Source of the DNA: Pyrocephalus nanus
Taxonomy: Eukaryota > Chordata > Aves > Passeriformes > Tyrannidae
DNA: 64,000 nt
Direction of reading: 5' to 3'
Assembly: GCA_038380795.1 (NCBI GenBank)
Contig: CM076260.1
Location: 28,740,634 to 28,804,633 of the forward strand
Below are positions 24,170-38,677 of the stretch, piece by piece (the stretch's first letter is position 1; every line of letters starts with the position of its first letter). Below the pieces are notes generated by a model. That model was not told the origin of the DNA. It searched no databases and was given only the letters and a program-made list of their open reading frames with translations. Made by a program: the position numbers and the translations under genes.

Positions 24170-27100
24170 ATAATTTAGTCCACCAGTTTAACTGAAATGC
24201 TTTGGTAGTTATTCATGAGCTAACTGAAGTCTAGCATCTAGACTGTTTAATGGCCAGTGGCTTTAGGCAGCAAGAGACAGAGTGTACTTGTCCCTTTCAT
24301 TTGCATTTGCAACTACAAAAAACAATTTAAATGAAGTTGAAAAGTTATCTCTTCTGAATTATATTTTTTTTCCACCAGTGGTTAATATATGATATCCCAG
24401 ATATGTACGTAATTAACTAAGTCTAACATGCATTGAGGAAGCTGCTATCCACAAATGAATAATTTAAAGGTTTAAGACCCAACATTTTATGCCATTAAAT
24501 ATAATACTTCTATATTTCTCTCTAATTTCGTGCTCAGTATCAGCATATATTGTGAGTTCAAGAGAACTCATAATTATGTATTTAGAAAGCTGAGATGGTA
24601 AGTCAGATGGATTTATACGAAGGAGTAGTGAGACAAGGAGGGTTAGAGCTGCATACATACCAGAATGACAGCATAGAACCTTTTTAACCCCTTGGTCACA
24701 CTGAGATGCACGTATAAGGACATTAATATGCATATTAGTTGTTTTGCCTTTAATTGATAGCCATTCAGAGAATGAGACTGACATTGAGGTCTTCATTGTC
24801 ATATAGAATATGCAATGTCTTGGCTTCTCTAACAATTTTAAAGACAGTAACATAGGAGGTAAAGATGGGAAACTCTTCTATAAATCTTGCTAAAGAATGA
24901 AGCTGCAGTGTTTGCATTTCTCTTGATTCCTTACACATTTATAACATTGTCAATCATCTCTGGCATCACTGGAATGAATGTAGCCATACTGACAACTATG
25001 ATATAGGGCCATGCATAATGGGTTAAGAAAACATAATTTTTTTATTATTATTGTATCTTAGTTTTTATTATTTTTTTAGAAAGTATCCTAGGATCTACTT
25101 GTTCGAAGCATAGAATTATTCAAAAGGTTTAAGGAATTAGTCCTGAAAATTTATGTGTTTATAGGCAAACATCTGCTAGGTCAGAAGAAATAGTTATGTA
25201 AATAAAGCTATGATTCATCTGTAGAAATCTTAAATATGTTTCTACTGTGATTTCAGTGGAAGATACAGTAGTGTGAGAGACATTTCCAGTACATGAAGGA
25301 AAAATCGCTCATATTTTTTCAAGACAAGTGAAAGTTCTATGCTCACCACCTACACAGCTGCTGTGCTGTACTTTTTGTTGGTCTAACTATCAGCTTTGGC
25401 TCATATTGTGGCATGTATATTTTGAATAGTCTTAAATAATTAGTGTACGTAACAATCCATAACATCATGTTCTTAAAATCAAAGTCCTGATTCTCATATA
25501 CTTTTGGAAAGAGGAGTTTTAATTTATTTCCTAATGTCATGTAAGGCTTATTTATCTGTAATACTATAATAAAATAAACTGTGGTCATGGAAGAAACATA
25601 TTATGAAAAGAAAAAAATAGATATAATTTCTAATAGATGTGCTCTATTTTTTATAAAATGGGAACAAAATAAATGGAACTTTAGGTAATAAAACCTGTTT
25701 ATATACTTCCCAAATATAAACACAATGGTTTTGTGTGAGAGACATGAGGTAAGCAAATGTACCTCATGAAGAGGAAAATAAATTATACATCACACATTAT
25801 ACAACACACAAATACACATCATCTTTGTAAACTGACAATATCGCTCCCATTACATTGTTCCCTTTTCTTTTAGTTATCTCAGCACAGTAATCTTGACTGA
25901 GGCAGGTTGAGTCTGGGTAACAGAAAAGAGAGGATAAAGAGCTATGGAGCTGTCAATGCTGCATTCCTACCAACTGCATTTAAACAGTCTATGTGTGACA
26001 GGATCACTGCAAATTTAATACAAAATGATTTGCATTTCTTTTGGAGTTTCAGAATTATCCTCGTTGACCACACTTCATAGCTCCTTGTCTGCTTCATAAG
26101 AACTTCCTATTCTCCATTTTTGTTGTCTTTTTTCTTTTTTTTTTCTTTTTTTTTTTTTTTTGTCTATACCAATACAGCAGGAAATACTCTGAAAATGAAG
26201 TTCTTCCCATCTGAGTTGTGCTTCTGTTGCATAGGTTACTGATGACTGTATGTATATGCTTCAGTATGTTTATTTTTCAGTTACTGGGCAGCTGAAAGGA
26301 TATTTACATCTTTGTCTAACTTTTCTCTGCAGATTGGTTTTCTATTCTGGTCTATTTTTGATCTACATTATTGTTTCAAATTTTCTCTGTAACATACAAA
26401 AGAATTATCTAGATTACCTTAGCAGTATTGTTTAGTATACATAAAACTTAATAAAATAAATTAAAATGTTTTTTGGATACAGGATGTGTTGATAGTAGCG
26501 GAAATCTAGGGCTCTTTAAATGTATGGCTTTATGTTATTTGAAAGTTTACAAGAACAACTTCCTGATGCTGAGGCCTTGTATTGTTTGCTAAAGCACAAG
26601 TGTGGAGCTTTCGTTTGCTTTTCTGAAGCCTAATGAACTTAAATGGGCAAGAATCCTTCAGCTCCTTTTCCAGGAAGGAGGTTACAGAAAGCCTTTGTTG
26701 AAATGGAACTGACAGACCAAGAACCAATTTTAACATCTAATGAGGATGTGTCCTCATTCTTTTTTTATAGATTGCTAGATGAGAAATACTTGTCATTAAA
26801 AATTATATTGAAAATGCTACCACTGATAGTTTAACATTTCTGTTGTAAACAGTTACTTGGGTCAGACTTGTGTTTCATGGACTCTAGCATAGGAGACTTT
26901 AATTATATATACATATAGGGTAAAAATAATATACTTTCATTCCTTCTTTTTCTCTTATACTGATACCAAATATCACTTCTCATCCTCTTTTTACATGATC
27001 AAAGTAGTTAGTAAATATACAGTTGGACTTTCTGCATTTACCTCTGCAGTACAGCGACATTTCCCATTCTTTTCAGATAGCCTGTGCATTCCAACTGGCA

Positions 27101-29984
27101 TCATTACTTGCATTTTTTCAGTCTTCTAACAGAAATACAGTAGTTTGTACTGTTTAACACACTGTGCTAACTTAAATGCTCATATTTTGCATAATCATCC
27201 CTACCTAAAGTAATTTTGGTATTTTTTACAAGTTTTTAATTCAGTATAAAACATTAGTTCCACCCAATACTTTATTCTACCCCTGACTGATGTCATAGCA
27301 ATTGTACCAGCTAAAAGACCTTAAATTTAAAAAAAAAAATGCTTCAAATCAAAATGCAAAATATGTAAATAATAAAATGCCACAACCTTGGCACTGATAT
27401 TAGAGAAAATGACGGAAAAAATCTGACCAAAAAAAGGAATTTTATATTGCTCCTTTTGCTTCAAATTTTCCATAGTTTGCCAACCAAGGTTTCATAACCC
27501 AAAGTGTCTATTTGGACATGTTCTGAAACATGATACATATTTCCCAAGAAAAAAGTAGAAGTAACTATTTTACTCTGGAGTTTCTAATACTACTTTCTAT
27601 GCAAGAATAGAGCTAATGCCATTCAACAAACAGAATATGAGATGCAAAACTTTTGCAGTTATCTATCAGGAGTTATTTTACATGTAGTTGATAAATACAT
27701 ACATTAAAGCTAAATGAAATCCTTGACCCATCAGCCGATCTTAAAGCAGTACAGTTAACAGTAAAGTGGGTTTCCCCAGTGTTCAGTATAAAGCCTGAGT
27801 CTTTTAGTGTTTCATAAAGAGTAAATATAAAGCCACAGCTGACCAAATCAAGTAATTCAAAGGATGGAGCAAGCTTTCTGAATGACTACAGTATCTTGTT
27901 GCACTTTGTTTTACTAATCTAATCTAGCCCCCTGCTTGTAGATGTGCCTGAGAATTTAGGTAAAACTGTGTATGGCTCAGCAGCTCTTACTTGTGAAAGA
28001 AACCAGGCAACTGGAGAGGACTCAGAGAAAAACCTTGGAAAGAATAGAAGGCTATAAGAGTAAAGAAAAAAGCAAATATCAATGGGGGGGAAGGTAAAGC
28101 TGAGAAATTCAAATATCAAATTAGGGTCTTCCAAATAGTAATTGACAGTGACAGAATTGGCTAAGCAACAATTTTCTAATGAAACAATCACATGACTACA
28201 TTTATGAAAAGGAAAGATTTCTAAATGACACAAAGAAATCTCAAACACTACCACTGGGATAACTGACTTCTAAAAGAACAAATAATAAATATCTAAGTAG
28301 AAGAAAACAGGCCTCCTCTCATTTTTAAGGAAAATAAATAACCAAAAGACTGCATTTAAAAAAAGTAAATCTCTATTTGTCTTTCTTTTTCTGAGGTCCA
28401 GCTTTTGTGTCATGTGCCATATTTCTAAACTAAAATTCCCTTGTGTTTGTTGACTTACAGCAAACAGCACTGAGAAGCTTTATGTTTTGTCCTTCCTAAT
28501 ACCCCAGGGCCATTGCAGTGGCAGCTTTCTGCAGATGTTGGCATCACGGGAGGAGGGCCTGTTTGTTGTCCTGGTGCAGGTGCTATTCAGGCACCTTTGA
28601 AAGCCAAACTGACTGTCAAGAGAAGTGAGGGCCTTGCTCACATTTTCACAGTCTGATCTACATTCCTGACTTTAGTCCTCTTTGTCCAAATGATCATACT
28701 TATTCATAAGGGAGACAGAGTTCTCCTGCCAAGCTTGAGCAGTCTTGCTGTCTCCAGCTGAAGACTGCTGGATTCACCAGGGTCTCTGTAATCAGGAGTA
28801 AAAGCCCCTTTTCACAGTTTGCGGACTCAGAGGTTGAAGAAAAGGTCCTGTTATGGTTCTACAGTGACACACACAGATCTCCAGAACCTTGCTGTGTCAT
28901 GGTTAATCAAACTTCGAATAAAATATCTACCACTGGCTCTCTACTAAGCACCCCACAGGCCTCATCTGTCACTGGTTATTTATATCAAAGTGACTTTAGA
29001 ATGATATACAAGCAGAAGATGCTTGGGGAACATGATATTGATGATCAAGGAAAATGTCCTACTACACTGTCAGTGGCCTTGGAACAAGCTCCTTGAGGGC
29101 AGCCTGGTTCTTGGCCATCAGTCTCCCCACACAAAGCACTACAGTAAGTCCCGTGGCCCCACAGGATCACAGGCCAGCTCTCTGCTCAAGTCACCAAAGA
29201 AAGCATTAGCAGTGGAGACAAACACACATTATTCACCTCTTCCATTAAAAAACCATTCCAAAAACAGTATTCAGAGAGATCCCACTGGAACAGTTAAGAT
29301 GCAGAGCATCTGGTTAGGAGCAAAAATGGAAAAGCCAAATTGTTTTTCTGCTGTGGACCAGGTCAGAAAAAATATTCCATATGTAATTTGATAGGCTTTA
29401 TTCTTTAATTAACAAGTTGAGTGATCATGCTTTATAGTCTAATAGCTAAGGTTTCATGTGGGATCAAAAATATATCTAATATGTCTGCTTTTAGTTCACT
29501 GCAGCAGTTCTGAGCAGTAGCAGAATATTTATGAACTCCTACAAACCCTACCATCAAATGTAACTCCTTTCCCTAATGAAAACTGCAGCTGACAGGTATC
29601 ATCATCAATAGATTGGACATGATAAAAATTCACAGCCATGAAGCAGTATGCTAAGTCTGAAGCAGAATAAGATGACTGGTTTTAGGTACTTGCTTTCCTG
29701 GTGGCTCAGGTTATTCATCCTCAGCATGCGTAAAAATTATCAGCAATTTTTCCATCAGTGAATAAGTATATGGAGTAGGAAATATGAAGAAATACCTGTG
29801 TTTCAAAAATTCTTAACTACTTTTTAATATTTGGTATAAATTTAGAATTGTTAATTTCTTGACAACCTTAGGGGGTGGGATGAATAGGGTTTGAAGCTGC
29901 TTATCATTTGGCTATTGTCTTTAACATTTTATGCCCGTACATACTCAATGTAATTATGATTCTTGGATTGCATCCCACATAATT

Positions 29985-30019
29985 AGGGTTCTTTTATTTC
30001 TTTTTTTCACTAGGTAAAG
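29985..30019 (+). promoter_or_regulatory. Second candidate recursive splice site
   Basis: A strong pyrimidine tract (29988-30008) is followed by CACTAG ending at 30013 and then GTAAAG at 30014-30019. As at 3152/3153, a good 3' splice site directly abuts a usable 5' splice site. The pyrimidine tract is stronger here, but the donor half is one base from the GTAAGT optimum. Function is inferred only. Confidence 0.25.
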
Positions 30020-30905
30020 TTGCTATTATTTTTTACTATGAAGAATTCTAAAGAAAGAAATAATAATTTACTTTTAATGTACATCCTAGTGCACTTGAAT
30101 AGATGAAGTAAGGTTTTTCTAATTTCTGTTTTGCCATTTTCTGGAATAACTGATTTTTTGCTTCGTGACACAGACAAAAATATTTGGGGCTGACTTAAAT
30201 GTGTCATTCAGAAAGGGCTTTTGTTTTATCTTCAGTTGTTTGGGTTTTTTTAATTAAAATTCAAATTAAAATTGTAGCTATAATACAAATGAAAGAAATA
30301 AAGCTATTCCAACTATTTAAAATGCTATTCTTCTACCTTTCTCCTTTCTTCTCTTTTTTCTGAAACTCTTAGCTTAGATTAACCAGTAAGTCTGGCCTTG
30401 AAACAGCTTTTTTATGAAACAAGGTCTTTATATGATAAATACCTTACAGCCCACTGGAATGTCCTATTAGTACAGTATGTTCTGAATTAGATTTAATGTT
30501 TATCTGTTCATTTGCTGCATAGTATTACAGTAAACTAATTGATAACCTGAAATTGTTTGCGACACTTTTATTCTAATAGAAGTTATTTAGCTTAGAGATA
30601 ATAGCAAATAGTGAAGTAAATAAAATTAAATGCATATAGGTATATCTATAATATACAAGAATTTTCAGTTAAAAGCAGAGCAATTAAAAACCAATACCAC
30701 TTAGCTTTTATACCTTGAGGATGTTCTGAATTAAGTTCATATAATGGCAGTGGATACAGAAGCCCTGATGATTAAATTATCCTATGTTATCTTCTTCAAC
30801 CTTATAATCTTCCTGTGGTGAGCAGAGCCAGACTGACCCTGATCAGACATGTATGCACACATGATTTCTTTGCTTCTGGAGAGACATGTTTTTTTTTCTC
30901 ATTCC

Positions 30906-30936
30906 ACCCCTCTTCCCCCCCCGCCCCCCTCCCCAT
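30906..30936. repeat. C-rich tract (G-quadruplex potential on minus strand)
   Basis: Runs of four to eight C separated by one to three bases, including an 8-C and a 6-C run, occur in otherwise AT-rich DNA. The minus strand satisfies the usual four-tract G-quadruplex pattern. Confidence 0.8.
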
Positions 30937-33900
30937 TTTTATGCTTGGCTGATACTCTTCTTTAGATATTATTTAGTTAATTATAGGACATCTACTTTTT
31001 CCTGATGCCCTGAAGCCTGCAGAAGTCTCCTGTCTGCTACACCAAATTCTGTGTCCTTCAAGTAGGTGTCTAGTTTCAAGTTTTCCAAGACCTGTGAGAG
31101 GACATACTCCTTTCAGACGTAAGGAGAGGAACCAGAAGGAACTCTGCCAACAGTTTCCACCTTAAAGTAATGGTGTTTATGCAGACTCTTTACAGCTTGG
31201 TCATAAGCACTCTCTAGATCCTCAATTTATAAGTCTTTTAATTCAGAATCCTTAAGCTGCGTTTTGACTACCAGAGTTAAACAGTTAAAGGACCACAGAA
31301 ATATTGTACCTCTCCAAGTATTAGTCCAAATTCTGGACCTATAGCTAGCTTGTGAAACTGGTATGGGACTTAAAATTTGCTTCAACTGGAAGTGCCAGCT
31401 AAGGGATTTATCTTTCTTTACACAAAGAGTTATCTCTAGGGTGAGGGTTTGTTTGGTTTTTTTTTTTACATTTTACTTATATACTTTGAACAGCACCTTC
31501 TTTTCAGACTAATATTTGTGTACTTCTTGATAGGTACAGGCATTTGTTCAGATGAGCACTTGTTGTCCAGTGATCACACTGCACAAGTGTTTCACTGTTT
31601 GTAATGAATTCTTGGTTTTTTAAGCAAACTGCGGAGGCCCTGCCAAAGGAACCTTAAAAGGGTGTAGTGGCAGATATTCCGAACTGCAGTTTAGTACATA
31701 TCCGGTGAATACAACCATAACATTTCAAGCCAATAACAGTGATGGGCTATGGGATAGTAAGAGAAAGACAGAAGACCTTGTCCCAACTGGCACTTTTCCT
31801 CCTAGATTATTGTACTGTGTCATTTTTAATACTGGGAATAGTTTATTGTCATTACCTTTTAAAAGACTTCCACTTAGAGGCAAATCCAAGCTGACCTCAT
31901 CATGAATAAGGATTTAGTGGAATCACTCTTTAGCTAGCTGCAATTGTTCTATAATCTAAAGCATTAAATAGTATGAATATGCGTAAGAATCCACATGGCT
32001 CAACAGAACATAGAGTAAGGACCTGGAAAGTCATTATTCTAGGTCTGTTAGTCCTGTGTGCTGCTCAAAGTCAGAGGTAATAATCCATCTGGAGCCAGTT
32101 CTGCTCACACAGCAGTTATACACGCATTTAATTTCATTATTTCATGACTTTTGATTTACACTGGAGGAGGCCATAGTATTGTAATTTACAGGTTATGTTA
32201 TTCTGATCTATTAAAACTACAGCCTGAGGCAAAACGGAACTTGTCTATTGTTTTGCTAGTAGAAAATAATTAAAAGGCAACATAAAGTGATCCAAATTAT
32301 ATATTTTCTAATCGTGATTACCAAAATAGGGAGTTGTATACTAGCACTGATTACTTATTTTTTCACAGAATCTGTTACATAAAAATTGTGTCTTCATTTC
32401 TTTTTGGAACTTGTACTGATTTTTTAAAACTATAAATTGCATGACGGTACGAAATGGGAACATCTGTTCTATGGTCTAAACTCTATACGTGTGCTGTCAT
32501 ATGGCACCAAGCCCTTTTCCCAGAGGTAGATCTTGTGCACCCAGACTATCCTTTGGAGATGTTCTACATATGTTAGCATGTGGGCATTTTTATAACCATG
32601 TCTTGCATCAATGGGTTCTGCAGTTACCCTGGGAAATAAACGGCTCTGACTGTAGATATAACTACCTCAGGGCTCCAGAGTCAGTTCTGGCACAGAGCAC
32701 TCCAGTTCAGTCAGGCTTTGCAGACGCACTGCTGCAGTACTTTGAAAATCTTCATTAAAACTAATGGAACGTTACTTTTGTAACGTAGGGTTCCTTGAAC
32801 AGAATTTAGTTGAGTTTGCTACTGATATATCATGCAAATAATGATTTTTACAAACTAAAAATGTATTTTAATTTCCTCAAAGTTGTTGCTAAAATCGTAA
32901 GATTTTAGTCTTTAAAGAGCTTTATTTATTCTGAGATTTGAATGAAAATCAAGTTGAAGTAATTTTTTTTAAAAAAATAAATACAAAAGATGAAACTTAA
33001 ATCTATCTTAGATGTAAAAATTATTCCACAGGATCAATACAGAATGAGCAGAGTGCATTAGATCTAAATGGTCTTCTGAGAACTGTTACCTTGTGAGCTC
33101 CAACTAGCTTTTCATAGTAATTCAAATACTCTGGATGACAAGATTGAAGCACATAGTACATGCTTTAGGACTTTTGTGGTCAGCAGAGTGGGTTTTTTTT
33201 CTGAATTTTCTCCTTTGCCTTATTATGTTTTTGAAGTTATCTGTTAATCACTTAACTGAATGCGAAATATGTCTAACCTGTAGTACGTGTATATAGTTGA
33301 GTTTCTGACTGCTGATTGGACAATCAAAATATGCTATTAAGTCTCTAGTGAGCATTATTTAATTTACTAATTCAGAATTTGTTTTGATGTAAATAATCTA
33401 TTATGCGTGCCTACAGCAGAATTCTTTCAGGTAACTAACTAACTGGGATATTTTCAGAGAGCTAACACAAAAGAGGCATAAGCCTAATTTGAGGCACATT
33501 CAATTTTTTGTCTGAAAATAGCTTTGTATAAAATCTATTTTTGTAGCTATTTTACTGAGCTCCCTAGTGAACCCATTCTTTTCCAGCCCTTTCTAGACAG
33601 CAGAGTAACACATTTGGAGAGATTTGCAGGTTATCTGCGGGAAGATGTGCAAGTAACGCTGTCGATGATTCAAAAAAGTTCATAGTTAGAAGCAGCATGA
33701 TGAGATTCAAGTCTTCAGCCTCTCTTAGAGAGCCGTAATACATATCCCAGTTGAAAGTCTCTAGCTGCTCAGAGAAAGTCTTTTTGCGCTAAGTAAAACA
33801 CAACTAACCAAAGACTTAGATATTAGTTATGTAAATATTAGTTTTTGTATGTCCATAAGCAATAGGTCTGAGAATACATTTATATGTTACAGAGTTCTCA

Positions 33901-35366
33901 GCCTAAATAAGCATCGTAAACTCTGTAGTTCTAAGTAGAGAACTAAACACCTTCACTGAAAAATCCCTGCTTGCAATCTCCAGACATTCACATATGTTGA
34001 CTATTGGAATAGTTTCTCCAAACGATGCATGATGGTGAGGTAAGACAGCTTTTAGGTTGCCACACTTAATATTATGCTGACAGGCTGAAATGAGTTACAT
34101 GAGATGTATCATGTGTAGCCACCATGGAGTAGACACTTCAATTCTTATTATTGACATCTGTGGGAGAAACAGCCAGAATTCTCTGTAGAGTATACTTCCA
34201 TTAATCATTGTAGAGATCAAAAGGTATAGATTGTTGCAGTAATATTTGCAGAACATGCGTGAGAATTTTAAGTGATTCAAGTGTCTGACATCATGTAGGA
34301 ATGTAGAAACAATGAGGATACTAAAATCAGTCAGTTTGATGCTTATTGATGAATGACAAGCATGCTCTTCCACCTCTGGGGATGTACTGCTTCAATAGTG
34401 TCATGCCCATAATTCTCCCTAATATAAGCATCAATGTTGTGTTGACTTGATTATGTTTTTTATTGCTTTCTAATTTAATCAGTGAAGTAGGCCAGGAGGC
34501 AGTTTTCTATCTAGAGTAGAAATCTGTAACAACTGAAAACCAGCATTTTTTAAAGTTTAAAAAAATACATGTTACTAAAAACTCCACACACATACTGATG
34601 GCTCTGAAAGTAATTATGTATTTGATAGACCTGTAGAGCATCATTATCATAGTCTCACTAATTCTAATGGATTCATTTTCTCAATCCAGTAGAGTGCTGT
34701 TCTTTCTGTGTTAAGAGATGATCAGACAGATTATGCCCATCAAATACATCTGTTCTTAGGTCAATTTTTCTGCCCTTTTTCCTTTTAATATATTTTAATA
34801 TTTTTTTTTTTTATATTTTGGCATTGGGTATTTGGTGTTAAGTAGGTGAGAAATCTTTCACCTTTGTTATTCTTTAATGCAGGTTTCAGGGTGAACTTGC
34901 CCAAGGGGTGTCTGACAAACTATGCTTTGTTTAACTCGGATCTGCAGCTGAACAGTTAATTTGCTTTTATAGAGGCATTGCATGAGCAACACCTGAGAAA
35001 TAAGCAAACAACATGGTACTCTCTGACACTATGGGACATAGAGGAAGGAATGATGTGTTAGCAGATGCGCTCAGATTTTTTTTCCAAATGTGGATTATGC
35101 AAGGAGAGTGAAGGAGAACGCTGTTTTTTTAGCCTCAGTGAAATATTCGATTTCTTTTAAAAACTCAGAATTTCAGAGATCTAGAAAAGTATGCTTTTAC
35201 TAAAGCCAGTGAAAACATATAATGTATTTTCAAAAGATTTGGGTCCAAGTGATTTTCACTGATAGTTTTCAGTTAAATCTCTTATTGCTTTTCTGCTTAA
35301 AATCCTGTGCATATATTTCTGAAGGAAGGATTTAATTTTAGTTCAGGATTTAGTTTTAGTTATTTA

Positions 35367-35552
35367 GCATTGAAACAGGCTGTCCAGGGAAGGTGGGTAG
35401 TCACCATCCATGCAGGTATTCAAAAAACACGTGAATATGGTACTCGAGAGTGTGGTTTAGTGGTGAACATGGTAGTGGTGCTACGTTTATGGTTGGACTT
35501 GGTGATGTTAGAGGTCTTTTCCAACCTTAAAGATTCTATGATTCTATGATTG
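35367..35552 (+). mobile_element. CR1 3'-end fragment, sense
   Basis: The + strand shows the CR1 3' terminal region: 'AGGCTGTCCAGGGAAGGTGG' near 35377, 'TTGGACTTGGTGATGTTAGA' and 'GGTCTTTTCCAACCTTAAAG' near 35493-35532, and the duplicated ATTCTATG tail at 35535-35550. It is a short, severely 5'-truncated insertion, as most CR1 copies are. Confidence 0.9.
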
Positions 35553-38500
35553 TGAAAATTTGCTCTGATGTTTAAATTTTGAATCACTGATTTTTTTCTC
35601 ATTTGTTTCATGTTTTCTCATGAAGGTTATTCTGTTGACTAGAGAAGAGTTATTTATGAGTCTTATTTGTTAAGACCAGAGGTGTCACCACAGGAGTTCA
35701 GAGAGAACTTTTCTCACCATAAGAGACCTTTTAAGAGGTTCCAAGTCCACTTTGGAAGCCATTGCAACACTCTCCATACACACATCTCCCAGGCTGAACT
35801 GGATGGAATAATATGTTCGAAATTGCATGTGCGTGATCATTAACCTGCAAGGGACAGTTAGCAAGGGCTACATCCCCTTGTGAACCAGTTAGCTAAACCT
35901 TCTAGCTCACAGTAGATCTGTGGATTTGGAAAATACCTTCTAGGCCACATTCTCAGCTGATGAAATTTGGTCTGGCTGGGTGGAATCAGACCAGCTTAAA
36001 GCAGCCAAGGCTCTTGTCCTTTAATTTTATCCTCCTCCTCTCTACATAAAATTTAGCAGCCACCCATAATGTCTGTATACAAAACAGCAAGCTTTGTGGT
36101 ACTACAGACGATAAAAACGTAATGTGCAAAATTCACATCCAGTGACAGTTCCTCCATTTTTTATTTTTCTTTCATAAAAGCAATTTAGGAGACTTAACAA
36201 AGGACAAGAAAAGGCTCTTAAAAAGGCATGCAATATCATTTAACTTCATCTAGAAGCTTTATCATTCTAAAAAAACCCCCACACACAGTTTAACTGGTTT
36301 TAGCGAGTACAGTTTTCAGTACCTGTTATTTAAAATATTGATTCTTGTTCCTTCTCTTCATACACCTTTAGAATCTTTCACAGACTGCAAGCTTCTCTGT
36401 CATAAATTCATAGATAATTCATCTCATGTTTTAATGAATGCTGCTATCATTTAGAAAAGATTAGGCAAACATCTGCAGAAATGTCGGCAGTAAGTACTTG
36501 CAGGGCAAGGAAATAGTCTACATGTCCTTGTGAGTCCTGATTTCTACAACTACCTTTACTTATTTTTCAGTCTTTCTAGAGCAGAAAAGAAAGAGTTACT
36601 GAATTCAAGAATAGCTTAGAAAATTACCATTTATCCTCACTTCTCATCTCTTCAGTTTTAAATAAAGAGGCTCATACTGGCCTGTGTGTAATAACTAGGT
36701 AGCTTACTGCAGTCTTCAGTAAAATGTTGTTCATATAAAAATCATGCCACTCTGAAATAACTCCTGTACTGGCTAACCATATCAATAATTCAGTTAATTA
36801 AATATATGACAAAAGCAAAATACTTAATGCAGAAGTAAAATAGTACAAAATATAAAGAAGCGATGAAGATACCAAAGTGTTATTATGATACCATGATTTA
36901 AATTTTTAAAATCTACACATGAATAAGTTATTATTGTAGAAACATTAAAATGATGAGAATGCTACAAGAAAATGCATTAAAAATCTTTCATAAAAAAAAA
37001 AAAAAGGCAAAAATAAGTGAAGGTAATCCCCTGTGTTTTCATTCTTTAATGTGTTATTACATCTGTGAATCTTTTGAGAGAACAATAAGGAATATGAGAG
37101 AATAGTATACATCTAATTTATAGGATTTAAATTTTAAAACTTATAATATAAAATGCTTTTACCAGTTTTGTTATTTTAGTTTGAGTTCAAACATTTTGGG
37201 ATGGATTACTAAGGAAATATTTGAATGGGAAAAATGTGAACTACAGAGCATCTTCTGCCTCCCTGGTCATGATTAGAAATATGCCAGATTTAGTAGATAT
37301 AAAAAGGGGTAAAGCTGTAGTTTGGGGTTTCATCCACCCCTCCTTTTGTTCTTTGCTTAGTTATAATTCTGCAAAGCATATGTGAAAACACACTACCTGC
37401 TGTGGTGGCATTTGACATTCATTTTAAATAGGTATAAGTAACTTCACTAGATTTTTATGCTCAGTTTCTTCTGCCTAGTAATAAGATGATGAGCAATAGG
37501 GACCAGGAAGACAAGTAATAGAGTTCACACAGTTTCAATATTCTGTGCACACTGAAAGTGAATAAATATTATATCTTTGTGATATTCTTCACTGACCAAA
37601 TCTGCAGCCATAAATAAACAGGTTCAGATCTCACTGAAGATAATGGCTGGCCAAGAGAGTCACTGCAGAGATGCACAGAGAGATTTAGATTACACTGCCA
37701 TGAGAAAGTCTAGCTCCTCAGGATTTGTACTATCATTTATATTTTAATTCAGTAATACTTCCTTTCTTATGTCATTAAAAATACCAGCAAGTAATATTAA
37801 TCCAAAATCATATCCTAGGAGAAAATGGGTCTCCCTAGAGACAAATACAAACTAATTACCTTTGTACAATATGTTGACTGTTTAAAATACATAATTATTT
37901 TCTCTAATTTTTTTAAAGATGAAAGAGTGCATATATGTATGTATTAGAATATCTCTCTGTGTGAGACAAAGGAAATCTTGTGTCTAATTTCCTACTAATG
38001 TTAACCTGTATTTATTTCTTTTACTTGATAAAATGCAAGAATATATTATAATTAAAGAAATATACTTTGTTAGTACAAATGCTTTTGCCTTTCATATTTC
38101 CACTGCTATAAAATCCTTTACATGTTCTCATGGGTAATAGGATATCTTTCTCACTGTGTTCATGAATTCAGCTCAGTTCAGATCCTAATTCACTCTAGTG
38201 AAAGAAATTATTCCATTCAGTTTAAAAGTGGTCAAAGCTCTTCTATACTGTTTTGGAGAGTCAAAAGAGGACTTTTTATGGGACCAGGATCTACGTAGGA
38301 AGTAGGCAAAGGCTGTTTTAAGAATGTTTTACACATTCACTAAGAAGAGTTCCCATGGAAATCCAATTCAGCTAATAGTTATGTTACCCTTCTGGCAACT
38401 TGCCTGCCTGGTGAGGAAATATCATTTTAAGGAGTTCCCATAGAAAGCTATAGCTTAAATCTGTACTGCAGAGGGGTGGTATTCACTGATACCCTGAAGC

Positions 38501-38639
38501 TCTGTGTCCTGCCAATGCAGCATTAGAGAACAAGTACTTCCTTGTGGGGCCTGGGTACTCTCCTACAGTAAAGCAGTGCTGGAGACAGAGAAGGGAGTGC
38601 TCCTGGGATTTTCTTCTCTTTTGTCGTAGGGCTTAGTGA

Positions 38640-38662
38640 GGGGGGGGGGGTGGGGGTGGGGG
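38640..38662 (+). repeat. G-run with strong G-quadruplex potential
   Basis: Eleven G, a T, five G, a T and five G in succession. The + strand, and therefore the ADGRB3 pre-mRNA, can form a quadruplex with very short loops. The 93-codon minus-strand frame across it is a chance frame through this and the adjacent A-rich tract. Confidence 0.9.
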
Positions 38663-38677
38663 AAGGCAACTGCAGCT

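Larger units (their letters stand above)
22401..35366. other. Intronic DNA, mostly unrecognised
   Basis: AT-rich intron. Supported items within it are listed separately: the hairpin at 24.1 kb, the splice-like site at 30.0 kb and the C-rich tract at 30.9 kb. The stretch 28480-29400 is less AT-rich than its flanks and may be a decayed repeat that I cannot name. T-rich runs occur near 26129-26161. No exon or gene was recognised; the frames of 60-130 codons look like chance. Confidence 0.55.

Noticed and set aside
29330..29392. Cys-containing stretch in one frame vaguely resembling a retroviral zinc knuckle
   Set aside because: Spacing and key residues do not fit, and no flanking LTR, primer-binding site or other retroviral part was recognised.
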